This document shows positions 1 to 9,234 of a DNA stretch of 64,000 nt, piece after piece. Origin of the DNA: Bordetella genomosp. 9. GTDB lineage: Bacteria > Pseudomonadota > Gammaproteobacteria > Burkholderiales > Burkholderiaceae_B. Within the stretch, counting starts at the first letter, position 1; each line of letters starts with the position of its first letter. The position numbers and the translations under genes are program-made. The stretch spans positions 620,001 to 684,000 of the forward strand of contig NZ_NEVJ01000002.1 in the NCBI RefSeq assembly GCF_002261425.1. The letters are read 5' to 3'. The notes beneath the pieces were generated by a model. It was not told where the DNA came from, searched no databases, and saw only the letters and a list, made by a program, of their open reading frames with translations.

Positions 1-1
1 T

Positions 2-643
2 CGCCGCATGATCGGTGCGCGCGTCAAGGTGCTGCGCGAACGCCTGGACAAGGTCGAACGCCAGCGCGTGACGCAGCGTCGATCGCGTGCCCGCGGCGGC
101 GCATTGTCGGTGTCGCTGGTCGGCTATACCAATGCCGGCAAATCCAGCCTGTTCAACGCCATGACGCGCGCCGGCGCCTACGCCGCCGACCAATTGTTCG
201 CCACGCTGGATACGACGACCCGCCGCATCTGGATAGAAGGCGCGGGATCCATCGTGCTGTCCGATACGGTGGGCTTCATCCGCGATCTGCCGCCCACGCT
301 CATCGCCGCCTTCCGCGCCACGCTGGAAGAAACCGTGCATGCCGACCTGCTGCTGCACGTCGTGGACGCGGCCAGCCCGCAGCGCGATGAACAGATCCTG
401 GAAGTCCAGAAAGTCCTGAACGAAATCGGTGCGGGGGAAATCCCGGTCATCATGGTCCATAACAAGATCGACCTGCTGGGACTGCCTCCCCGGGTCGAAC
501 GGAATGCCCATGGTACGATTGCGCGGGTGTTTGTCAGCGCCGCCGAGCGCGCCGGTCTGGATGCGTTGCGCGCGGCAATTGCACAGACGGGTCAGATTGC
601 GGGAAACAATGCGTCCAATATCCAAACTGTTCAATCTGAATGA
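2..643 (+). CDS. hflX: GTPase HflX, C-terminal part (5' end outside window)
   Basis: HflX is a ribosome-associated GTPase of the Obg-HflX group that helps split stalled or stressed ribosomes. The visible part holds the whole G domain, numbered from the methionine at position 8. The G1 loop GYTNAGKSS is at about residues 39-47, followed by TLDTTTRR (switch I), DTVGFI (G3), HNKID (G4) and a VSAAE G5 motif. The frame is open to the left edge and family proteins are usually 370-430 residues, so the N-terminal HflX domain lies outside the window. Its 3' end overlaps the start of hflK by 35 nt, as in the common hfq-hflX-hflKC arrangement. Confidence 0.95.
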   Translation, partial: RRMIGARVKVLRERLDKVERQRVTQRRSRARGGALSVSLVGYTNAGKSSLFNAMTRAGAYAADQLFATLDTTTRRIWIEGAGSIVLSDTVGFIRDLPPTLIAAFRATLEETVHADLLLHVVDAASPQRDEQILEVQKVLNEIGAGEIPVIMVHNKIDLLGLPPRVERNAHGTIARVFVSAAERAGLDALRAAIAQTGQIAGNNASNIQTVQSE

Positions 644-1904
644 TCCAGGCTGGGGTCGCGGCAACCAGAACGGTTCCGAACCCCCCCGCCGTCCGCAAGG
701 GAACGGAGACGGTCCGCCCGACCTCGATGAGGTCTGGCGCGATTTCAACAATCGCATCGCGGCCCTGTTCGGCCGCAAGGGCAACCAGGGCGGCCGCCCC
801 GGCGGTCCCGTGGGCACGGGCGGCAACGGGCCGCGCAATGCGCGCATCGGCGCCGGCCTGATCCTCGTGGTGCTGGTCGCCCTCTGGCTGGCCAGCGGCT
901 TCTACATCGTGCAGGAAGGCCAGGTGGCCGTGGTCACCCAGTTCGGCAAGTACGAGAAGACGGCCCAGGCCGGCTTCCAATGGCGCCTGCCGTATCCGAT
1001 CCAGAATCAGGAAATCGTCAACGTGTCCCAGTTGCGGACCTTCGAAGTCGGTTTCCGCGGCAGTTCGCGCAACAAGGTCCTGCCCGAAGCGCTCATGCTG
1101 ACCAACGACGAAAACATCGTCGACATGCAATTCGTGGTGCAGTACCGCCTGCGCGCCGACGGCGCGCCCGACTACCTGTTCCGCACGCGCGATCCGGACG
1201 AATCGGTCCGTCAGGCCGCTGAAACGGCCATGCGCGAAGTCGTCGGCAAGCAGCCCATGGATTACGTCCTCTACGAAGGCCGTACCAATGTCGCGACGCA
1301 GGTGCAGGCGCTGATGCAGCAGATCCTCGACCGCTACGACACCGGCATCCAGGTCAGCACGGTGGCGATCCAGAACGTCCAGCCGCCCGAGCAGGTGCAG
1401 GCCGCGTTCGACGACGCGGTCAAGGCCGGCCAGGACCGCGAGCGCCAGATCAACGAAGGCGAAGCCTATGCCAACCAGGTCGTGCCGCTGGCCGCCGGCC
1501 AGGCATCGCGCATGATCCAGGAAGCGGAAGGCTACAAGGCCAAGGTCGTGGGCGACGCCACGGGTAATACCGCGCGCTTCAACAGCGTCGTCAGCGAATA
1601 CCAGAAGTCGCCGGCTGTCATGCGCGAGCGCATGTACCTGGAAACGATGGAAGACATCTTCTCGCGCTCCAGCAAGGTCATGATCGATACCCGTGGCGGC
1701 AACAATGTGGTCTACCTGCCGATCGACAAGATCATCCAGCAGGCCGCGCAGGAAGCCGGCAAGCAGTCGGCTCCGTCCAACACCCTGAGCCTGCCCGGCG
1801 CGAGCCAGCCGACCATACCGCCATCGCCCCGTCCCGTACCTGGGTCATCATCCGGCAACCCCGGCAGCGGCAACACGCTGTCTCGCGATCGTTTGTCGCG
1901 CTAA
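609..1904 (+). CDS. hflK: FtsH protease modulator HflK
   Basis: HflK is the type II membrane SPFH/band-7 protein that forms the HflKC complex with HflC and modulates the FtsH protease. The protein is 431 residues. It has a glycine/proline-rich cytosolic N-terminus, one membrane segment around residues 75-97 (GAGLILVVLVALWLASGFYI), the SPFH domain starting EGQVAVVTQFGKYEK, an alanine/glutamate-rich coiled stretch and a proline/serine-rich tail. I chose the ATG at 609, which overlaps the hflX end and gives the family-like start MRPISKLFNLNDPGWG. The frame extends further upstream only inside hflX. hflC follows after 17 nt with a good GGAGGAG ribosome-binding site. Confidence 0.95.
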   Translation: MRPISKLFNLNDPGWGRGNQNGSEPPRRPQGNGDGPPDLDEVWRDFNNRIAALFGRKGNQGGRPGGPVGTGGNGPRNARIGAGLILVVLVALWLASGFYIVQEGQVAVVTQFGKYEKTAQAGFQWRLPYPIQNQEIVNVSQLRTFEVGFRGSSRNKVLPEALMLTNDENIVDMQFVVQYRLRADGAPDYLFRTRDPDESVRQAAETAMREVVGKQPMDYVLYEGRTNVATQVQALMQQILDRYDTGIQVSTVAIQNVQPPEQVQAAFDDAVKAGQDRERQINEGEAYANQVVPLAAGQASRMIQEAEGYKAKVVGDATGNTARFNSVVSEYQKSPAVMRERMYLETMEDIFSRSSKVMIDTRGGNNVVYLPIDKIIQQAAQEAGKQSAPSNTLSLPGASQPTIPPSPRPVPGSSSGNPGSGNTLSRDRLSR

Positions 1905-1921
1905 CCGGAGGAGCCCCGAAC

Positions 1922-2869
1922 ATGCAACGTCTACTGCCCATATTGGTCGGCCTGCTCATCATCCTGGCCGCGCTTTCATCCTGCGTCTTCATCGTCCGCG
2001 AACGCGACTACGCCCTGGTGTTCTCGCTGGGCGAGGTACGCAAGGTCATCAGCGAGCCCGGCCTGTACTTCAAGGCGCCGCCGCCGTTCCAGAACATCGT
2101 GACGCTGGACAAGCGGATCCTGACCATCGAGTCCACCGATGCCGAACGCATCCAGACCTCGGAAAAGAAGAACCTGCTGATCGACTCGTACGTCAAGTGG
2201 CGCATCGCCGATCCGCGCCTGTACTACGTCACCTTCGGCGGCAACGAGCGTGCCGCCCAGGAACGGCTGCAGGCCCAGATCCGCGACGCGCTGAACGCGG
2301 CGGTCAACATCCGCACGGTCAAGGACGTGGTCTCGGCCGAGCGCGAAAAGGTGATGGCGGAAATCCTGTCCAACGTCGCCAAGCGCGCCGCGCCGCTGGG
2401 CGTGCAGATCGTCGACGTGCGCCTGCGCCGCATCGAGTTCGCGCCGGAAATCTCCGAGTCCGTCTACCGCCGCATGGAAGCCGAGCGCAAGCGCGTGGCC
2501 AACGAGCTGCGCTCCATCGGCGCCGCGGAAGGCGAAAAGATCCGTGCGGAAGCCGATCGCAAGCGCGAGGAAATCCTGGCCGATGCCTACGCCAAGGCGC
2601 AGGCCATCATGGGCGAAGGCGATGCCCGCGCCAGCAGCATCTACGCCGAATCGTATGGCAAGGATCCTGTCTTCTACACCTTCTACAAGAGCCTGGAAGC
2701 CTATCGTTCGTCCTTCTCCAAGTTGGGCGACCTGCTGGTCGTGGATCCCACTTCGGAGTTCTTCCAGTTCTTCAAGTCGTCCGTTGGCGTGCCAGGCGCG
2801 CCCAGCGGCACCTTGGGCGGTATCCCGGGCAGCACGACGCCCGCGACCTCTCCGGAAGGCAGGAAATAG
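1922..2869 (+). CDS. hflC: FtsH protease modulator HflC
   Basis: HflC is the partner of HflK in the FtsH-regulating HflKC complex at the cytoplasmic membrane. The 315-residue protein starts with a signal anchor at residues 4-22 (LLPILVGLLIILAALSS). The SPFH domain follows (FIVRERDYALVFSLGEVRKV), then a long charged coiled-coil stretch with repeated E-A-[DE]-R-K-R-E patterns. A GGAGGAG Shine-Dalgarno lies in the 17-nt gap after hflK. The last 35 residues are Gly/Pro/Thr-rich and probably disordered. An intrinsic terminator about 80 nt downstream closes the hfl operon. Confidence 0.96.
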   Translation: MQRLLPILVGLLIILAALSSCVFIVRERDYALVFSLGEVRKVISEPGLYFKAPPPFQNIVTLDKRILTIESTDAERIQTSEKKNLLIDSYVKWRIADPRLYYVTFGGNERAAQERLQAQIRDALNAAVNIRTVKDVVSAEREKVMAEILSNVAKRAAPLGVQIVDVRLRRIEFAPEISESVYRRMEAERKRVANELRSIGAAEGEKIRAEADRKREEILADAYAKAQAIMGEGDARASSIYAESYGKDPVFYTFYKSLEAYRSSFSKLGDLLVVDPTSEFFQFFKSSVGVPGAPSGTLGGIPGSTTPATSPEGRK

Positions 2870-2950
2870 CGGGAAGCGGGGTCGGGTACACGGGCTGGCG
2901 CGATCGTCCGAACCATGTACAATACCCCGTAAGCTTTAAAACATTCCGCA

Positions 2951-2985
2951 GCGGCTGAGCGGGCTTACGCCCCTCAGCCGCTTTT
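2951..2985 (+). terminator. Rho-independent terminator after hflC
   Basis: The 9-bp stem GCGGCTGAG/CTCAGCCGC encloses a smaller GGGC/GCCC hairpin and is followed by TTTT. A TACAAT -10-like hexamer at 2918-2923, only about 30 nt upstream, leaves open that this is an attenuator on a short leader transcript towards hisZ. The -35 match is poor, so termination of hflKC is the main reading. Confidence 0.8.
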
Positions 2986-2991
2986 CGTTTG

Positions 2992-3026
2992 GGTGTTTGG
3001 CCTAGGTGTTTGGCTTAGGTGTTCAG
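2992..3026 (+). repeat. 13-nt direct tandem repeat in hisZ leader
   Basis: Two adjacent copies of GGTGTTTGG[CC/CT]TA at 2992-3004 and 3005-3017 differ by one base and are followed by a partial third copy, GGTGTTCAG. They lie between the hflC terminator and hisZ. No function is evident. Confidence 0.7.
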
Positions 3027-3123
3027 TTTTGGCGTTTCGCGTGGGCGCCGCCCCTGCGATGCCGCTACCGGTGCCGCGCGGCGTGGCGTGTGTTTCTTCT
3101 TCAGGCAAGATCAGGTAAAGAAC

Positions 3124-4281
3124 ATGGGTAACTGGTTGCTCCCGGAGCGTCTGGCGGACATTCTGCCCGCGGAGGCCCGGCGCATCGAGGAACTGCGTCG
3201 CGAACTGCTCGATCTGTACCGCACTTACGGTTTCGAGCTGGTCGCTCCGCCCCTGGTGGAATACATCGATTCCCTGCTGACCGGCACCGGCACCGATCTG
3301 GACTTGCGCACCAGCAAGCTGGTCGATCAGCTTTCGGGCCGGACGCTGGGCGTGCGGGCGGACATGACGCCGCAGGTTTCGCGCATCGACGCGCACCTGC
3401 TGAACCGCGCCGGGGTGACGCGGCTGTGCTATTGCGGGACGGTCCTGCATGCGCGGCCGGCGGATCTCCTGTCCAATCGGGAATTGCTGCAGATCGGCGC
3501 CGAAATCTACGGCCATGCGGGCGTCGAAGCCGACATCGAAATCCTGCGGCTGGTGCTCGACACGGTGACGATCGCCGGGGTGCGCCAGCCGCGGCTGGAC
3601 CTTTGCCATCCCGGGGTGGTGCGGGCCATCATCGACGCCGATCCGGCGGCGCGGCCTCATGGCTCGCTGATTCATTCGCTGCTGCGCGACAAGGATGTCC
3701 CGGGCTTGCTGGATCTGGGCCGTCGTCCTGACGGTCCCAGCGCGCAGACCATACAAACCCTGCGCACGCTGACGGGCTTGTACGGTGACATCGGTACGCT
3801 GGCGCGCGCGCGCGCCGAGCTTCCGCCGCTGCCGGGCATCGCACAGGCCCTGGATGCGCTCGAAGCGCTGCTGCGCGCCTTGCCGGAGCTGCGTCCCAGC
3901 ATCGACCTGGCCGACGTGCGCGGCTATGGCTACCACTCCGGCGTGACCTTCGCCCTGTATGCCGAAGGTTGGCACGATGCGCTGGTCAGCGGCGGGCGTT
4001 ACGACGACATCAGCCGCGTATTCGGCCGCGCCCGGCCGGCGACCGGCTTCAGCCTGGACCTGCGCAAGCTGGCCGCCGGGCTTCCGCCGGCGGAACGCTC
4101 GCGGGCGGTGCGGGCGCCCTGGGGCCAGGATGCCGCGCTGGTCACGGCGGTGCGGGCCTTGCGGCAGGCCGGTGAAATCGTCGTGCAGGTCCTGCCGGGC
4201 CATGAGCACGACCAGGACGAATTCATCTGCGACCGCGAACTGGCGCTGCTGGACGGCGCCTGGAAGATTCGCAACCTTTGA
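3124..4281 (+). CDS. hisZ: ATP phosphoribosyltransferase regulatory subunit HisZ
   Basis: HisZ is a catalytically inactive histidyl-tRNA synthetase paralogue. It pairs with short-form HisG to give active, histidine-regulated ATP phosphoribosyltransferase, the first step of histidine synthesis. The 385-residue product has the class II synthetase fold. Motif-2-like [19 protein letters not shown] and a C-terminal [10 protein letters not shown] segment are visible, and no anticodon-binding domain is present. I chose the ATG at 3124 ([18 protein letters not shown]); upstream in-frame codons fall in non-coding leader. The short hisG is not in this window. Location just upstream of purA is a common beta-proteobacterial arrangement. 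Confidence 0.93.
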   Translation: MGNWLLPERLADILPAEARRIEELRRELLDLYRTYGFELVAPPLVEYIDSLLTGTGTDLDLRTSKLVDQLSGRTLGVRADMTPQVSRIDAHLLNRAGVTRLCYCGTVLHARPADLLSNRELLQIGAEIYGHAGVEADIEILRLVLDTVTIAGVRQPRLDLCHPGVVRAIIDADPAARPHGSLIHSLLRDKDVPGLLDLGRRPDGPSAQTIQTLRTLTGLYGDIGTLARARAELPPLPGIAQALDALEALLRALPELRPSIDLADVRGYGYHSGVTFALYAEGWHDALVSGGRYDDISRVFGRARPATGFSLDLRKLAAGLPPAERSRAVRAPWGQDAALVTAVRALRQAGEIVVQVLPGHEHDQDEFICDRELALLDGAWKIRNL

Positions 4282-5646
<1,365 letters not shown>

Positions 5647-5658
5647 GAGCGTATCGCC

Positions 5659-6198
5659 ATGGCGTTGTCCAGTACCGACAAGGACCTCTGGGTCACTTGG
5701 GACGAATACCACCGGCTGATCGAACAACTGGCGCTGAAGGTTTACCAGTCCGACTGGAAGTTCGACCAGATCCTGTGCCTGGCGCGGGGCGGGGTGCGGG
5801 TGGGCGACGTGCTTTCGCGTATTTTCGACGTGCCCTTGGGTATCCTGGCCACCAGCAGCTATCGCGAGGCGGCCGGCACCAAACAGGGTACGCTGGATAT
5901 CGCCCAGTTCATCACCATCACCCGGGGCACCCTGTCGGGCCGGGTCCTGCTGGTAGACGATATGGTCGACACGGGCCTGACCTTCAATAAGGTGCTCGAG
6001 CATCTGCGCCAGCAATTTCCCGCCATCACGGAATTGCGCAGCGCGGTGTTGTGGTGGAAAGGCCACTCCCAGGCTGTCCCCGATTATTACATCGAAAAGC
6101 TGATGACCAATCCCTGGATACACCAGCCTTTCGAGGAATACGACAGCCTGCGGCCCCACCAGCTTGAGGCCTGGACCAGGAAAGGCTCGACGTCCTGA
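5659..6198 (+). CDS. Phosphoribosyltransferase (purine PRTase-like)
   Basis: This 179-residue type I phosphoribosyltransferase transfers ribose-5-phosphate from PRPP to a base, probably a purine. The PRPP-binding motif VLLVDDMVDTGLTF is at about residues 97-110, and an ILCLARGGVRVGDVLS loop lies near the start. It resembles the xanthine-guanine/hypoxanthine PRTase group (Gpt-like). The base cannot be named from sequence alone. A GGAG ribosome-binding site lies in the 12-nt gap after purA, which implies co-transcription with a purine enzyme. Confidence 0.85.
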   Translation: MALSSTDKDLWVTWDEYHRLIEQLALKVYQSDWKFDQILCLARGGVRVGDVLSRIFDVPLGILATSSYREAAGTKQGTLDIAQFITITRGTLSGRVLLVDDMVDTGLTFNKVLEHLRQQFPAITELRSAVLWWKGHSQAVPDYYIEKLMTNPWIHQPFEEYDSLRPHQLEAWTRKGSTS

Positions 6199-6210
6199 TC
6201 CCGATCATGC

Positions 6211-6262
6211 TAGAATCTTCTGTTACCGAGCGGGCGTTGTCCTTGTTGTAGGACTTTGCCCG
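6211..6262 (+). promoter_or_regulatory. Putative rpsU operon promoter (-10) and leader hairpin
   Basis: A TAGAAT -10-like hexamer lies at 6211-6216; the -35 region (CTCGAC, 6186-6191) is weak and 19 nt away. Just downstream, CGGGC..GTCC (6231-6242) can pair with GGAC..GCCCG (6251-6262) around an 8-nt loop. This could be a leader structure of the rpsU-dnaG-rpoD cluster. It lacks a U-tract, so it is not a simple terminator. Confidence 0.4.
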
Positions 6263-6266
6263 TTGC

Positions 6267-6368
6267 GTGCTGATCGCCAGATGTTAACTGCCACATGTTG
6301 ATTGCCGTCGACTACTGTTGACTACCGCATGTCGACTACTACGTGGGTGACTGTTGCATGCTGACCAT
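6267..6368 (+). repeat. Degenerate 14-nt tandem array in rpsU leader
   Basis: About seven imperfect copies of a 14-nt unit close to ATGTTGACTRCCRC run through the leader. They lie at 6267-6280, 6281-6294, 6295-6308, 6315-6328, 6329-6342, 6343-6357 (15 nt) and 6358-6368 (partial). A 6-nt gap, CGACTA, separates the third and fourth copies. The array ends about 40 nt before the rpsU start. Role unknown. Confidence 0.6.
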
Positions 6369-6410
6369 TTTATCTAGCTCGTTACACCTGTCCAACTCTC
6401 GTTCAAACCT

Positions 6411-6623
6411 ATGCCTATTGTCCGTCTGAAGGAAAACGAACCGTTCGAAGCTGCCCTGCGCCGCTTCAAGCGCACCATCGAGAAAACGGGTCTTCTGACC
6501 GAACTGCGCTCGCGCGAGTTCTACGAGAAGCCCACGGCGGAACGCAAGCGCAAGCACGCCGCCGCGGTGAAGCGCCACTACAAGCGGATTCGTAGCCAAC
6601 AGCTGCCCCCGCGCCTGTATTGA
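6411..6623 (+). CDS. rpsU: 30S ribosomal protein S21
   Basis: S21 is a small basic protein of the 30S subunit needed for initiation on natural mRNAs. The 70-residue product is typical: [20 protein letters not shown], then lysine/arginine-rich helices ending PPRLY. No strong Shine-Dalgarno is visible before the ATG, which is often seen for rpsU. It heads the rpsU-dnaG-rpoD cluster. dnaG begins 33 nt later, so primase is probably made from the same message at a lower level. Confidence 0.97.
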   Translation: MPIVRLKENEPFEAALRRFKRTIEKTGLLTELRSREFYEKPTAERKRKHAAAVKRHYKRIRSQQLPPRLY

Positions 6624-6656
6624 TTTTCCGGATCGATTTCAATCGATCCTAGTCGG

Positions 6657-8687
6657 TTGATCCCGGACTCATTCATACAGGAACTACTCGCCCGAGTCGA
6701 CGTTGTCGATGTCGTCGGGCGATATGTGCAGTTGCGCAAGGGCGGGGCCAATCTCCTGGGCCTGTGCCCCTTTCACAACGAAAAAAGTCCATCCTTCACG
6801 GTAAGCCCCACCAAGCAGTTCTATCACTGCTTTGGCTGCGGCGCGCATGGCAGCGCCATCACTTTCCTGATGGAGCACACCGGTGCCAGCTTCCCGGAAG
6901 CCGTACGCACGCTGGCGGGCTCCGCCGGCATGGCGGTACCGGAAGAAGACCGCAGCCCCCGCCAGCGCGCCGAATCGGCGCGGCGCAAAGAAGAAGTCTC
7001 GCGTCATACCCAGGTATTGGAAGCCGCTCTGGCTTTCTACCTGAAGCAGCTGCGCACGTCCGCGCCGGCGATCCGCTATCTGAAGCAGCGTGGGCTGACG
7101 GGAGAGATCGCCCGGCATTTCGGCCTGGGCTGGTCGGGCACCGATCGCCAGGGGCTGGCCCAGGTGTTCAGCCGCTATGACGATCCCGTGCTGGTCGAGT
7201 CGGGCCTGGTCATCGAAGCCGAAGACGGGCGCCGCTACGACCGCTTCCGGGAACGCGTCATGTTTCCTATCCGCAATGCGCGCGGCGTGTTGATCGGCTT
7301 TGGCGGACGCATCATCGGCAAGGGCGAGCCCAAGTACCTGAATTCGCCGGAAACTCCCATCTTTTCCAAGGGCCAGGAGCTTTACGGCCTGTGGGAGGCC
7401 CGCCAGGCCATACGCACCGAAGGCCAGGTCATCGTGGTCGAAGGTTATATGGACGTGGTGGGCCTGGCGCAACTGGGCCTGGGCAATGCCGTCGCCACGC
7501 TGGGCACGTCGACCACGCCGGACCACGTGAAGAAACTGTTGCGCGCCAGCGACCGCGTGGTGTTCAGCTTCGATGGCGACAAGGCGGGGCGCCGCGCGGC
7601 ATGGCGCGCGCTGCAGGCCTGCCTGCCGGTGCTGCGCGACGATATCAATCTCCGTTTCCTGTTCCTGCCCGCGGAACATGATCCGGACTCCTATGTCAGG
7701 GAGTTCGGCGCCGAGGCGTTCCGCGCCTCCTTGGGGGAAGCGACCGCCTTGTCGCGCTTCCTGCTCGACGAACTGGCGTCGCGCCACAACCTGGCCGAAG
7801 CGGAAGGCCGGGCCGCCTGCATGCATGAAGCCAAGCCCCTGTTGGCCGCGATTCCCGCCTGCGGGCTGAAAACGCAGATAGAACGGGAACTGGGCAAGCT
7901 GGTGCAATTGACGCCGGAAGAAGTGGCCCAGGCGCTGGCGCAAGCCACACCGCCGCCCACCGCGCAGGCGGCTGCCGCCCATGGCGCGACTGGGGGCGCG
8001 CCCCGCCACGACGCCGATGCGCCCTTCGACGTGGGTATGGACGGCCACGCGCCGCCCGATTTTTCCTATGAGCCCATCGCCGATGGCATGGCGGAGCCGG
8101 CATGGGAGCCCGGAGGCGGCGAGGGCAGACGCCGTTTCGGCGGTCGCGGGTTCAACGCCGGCGGCCGTCCGGGTGGGCAGGGCGGGCAGGGCGGCAAATG
8201 GTCCCGCCGGGACGACAGGGATAAGGTGGGCGGCGTGGTCGAGCCGCGCCGGCCCGTGCCCACCATGGCGAAACGCCTGCTGCGGCTGTTGTTGTCGCAT
8301 CCCGAGCTGGTCGATTCCATGGGGGATCAGCAGCTTGAAGTATTGGATCACGGGCCCCATCTGGGTATGGTGCGTGATCTGGTGGTCCTGGCGCAGCGCA
8401 GCGGCGCGCGTCACCTGGGCGCGCTGCTGGAAGCGGCCGAACCCGAGTCGGATATCCAATTGGTGCTGCGCAGCATGAGCGCCGACCTGGTGGGTGAGGA
8501 AGAGCTGCCCGACCCGCAGGCCGAATGGGATGACGCCTTGCATCGCATCGAATTTGTGGCGATCCGCGCCGAAATCGACGAATTGGCGCGGTCCGGGCTG
8601 CAAACTGAAGAGGATCGGGACCGTTATCAGGAACTTTCACGGCGTTTAGCCGCAATTAAGCATGCCGGCAGCAGCTCAATAGGGTAA
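6657..8687 (+). CDS. dnaG: DNA primase DnaG
   Basis: DnaG synthesises RNA primers at the replication fork. The protein is 676 residues and starts at a TTG codon (MIPDSFIQELLARVD). Its CHC2 zinc ribbon is C37, H40, C58 and C61. The Toprim core has VVEGYMD near residue 260 and the FDGDKAG motif near 305. A Gly/Arg-rich linker (about 480-530) leads to the C-terminal DnaB-binding helicase-interaction domain. The rare start codon and weak ribosome-binding site would keep primase low relative to S21. rpoD follows after a 547-nt gap with its own likely promoters. Confidence 0.96.
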   Translation: MIPDSFIQELLARVDVVDVVGRYVQLRKGGANLLGLCPFHNEKSPSFTVSPTKQFYHCFGCGAHGSAITFLMEHTGASFPEAVRTLAGSAGMAVPEEDRSPRQRAESARRKEEVSRHTQVLEAALAFYLKQLRTSAPAIRYLKQRGLTGEIARHFGLGWSGTDRQGLAQVFSRYDDPVLVESGLVIEAEDGRRYDRFRERVMFPIRNARGVLIGFGGRIIGKGEPKYLNSPETPIFSKGQELYGLWEARQAIRTEGQVIVVEGYMDVVGLAQLGLGNAVATLGTSTTPDHVKKLLRASDRVVFSFDGDKAGRRAAWRALQACLPVLRDDINLRFLFLPAEHDPDSYVREFGAEAFRASLGEATALSRFLLDELASRHNLAEAEGRAACMHEAKPLLAAIPACGLKTQIERELGKLVQLTPEEVAQALAQATPPPTAQAAAAHGATGGAPRHDADAPFDVGMDGHAPPDFSYEPIADGMAEPAWEPGGGEGRRRFGGRGFNAGGRPGGQGGQGGKWSRRDDRDKVGGVVEPRRPVPTMAKRLLRLLLSHPELVDSMGDQQLEVLDHGPHLGMVRDLVVLAQRSGARHLGALLEAAEPESDIQLVLRSMSADLVGEEELPDPQAEWDDALHRIEFVAIRAEIDELARSGLQTEEDRDRYQELSRRLAAIKHAGSSSIG

Positions 8688-9234
8688 AATCAAGGGTTTT
8701 CCTGACGGTACACCGGAAAGCCGGAACCATAGACTGCTGCTGTAGCGGTACGGGGACAGCACAGGGGCGGTGTAGGAACGGTGTAGGGCCTAGCCAATAG
8801 AACAATAGAACCAGATCGGCCGAACCAGACCGGCCCTGGACTTGTCTAATGGGGATGCCATTTTACCGAAGGCAACGTAACAAAGCATTGACACGACTTT
8901 ACCCAAGGTACCAGAAATCAGGAAAGGCAGGGCCCAATTGATCGGTTGGCGCGGGAAGGAAATTCCCACGTGACGGATCGGGGATGGGGCGGAAGCCGCG
9001 GCACATGTGCCGGAAGACTGCAAGACAAGGTGCTGCACTACGCCAATATACGGCCCGCAGCCTCGCCCCTGGAGGGCTTTCTGCAATCTTCGCGCATGGG
9101 GCGTGACGTACGGCCGATTCCCAAGCACTGTTGTTAGTTTTAAAAGTACGCGTCTTGACCCGGCCAGGGCCCAGCCCGAGCCGTCGATAGCGGTGCGGCA
9201 GGCTTTTTCGCCTGCAACGACCACGGAAGCGACT
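8688..9234 (+). promoter_or_regulatory. 547-nt dnaG-rpoD intergenic region with candidate rpoD promoters
   Basis: I see no convincing gene here; the long frames are shadows without ribosome-binding sites. A perfect -35 hexamer TTGACA is at 8888-8893, but the -10 about 17 nt later is poor. A 6-bp hairpin, GCAGGC-TTTTTC-GCCTGC, at 9198-9215 lies just upstream of the GGAAG ribosome-binding site of rpoD. Short direct repeats (GGTGTAGG twice, AATAGAAC twice) occur near 8770-8815. The length suggests rpoD has independent control. Confidence 0.45.

Noticed and set aside
429..608. Extended start for hflK at 429
   Set aside because: The extra residues lie within hflX in another frame and are not part of the HflK family N-terminus.
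6684..8603. Long minus-strand ORF of 639 codons opposite dnaG
   Set aside because: High-GC shadow of dnaG: no ribosome-binding site, His/Arg/Gln-rich composition and no family features.
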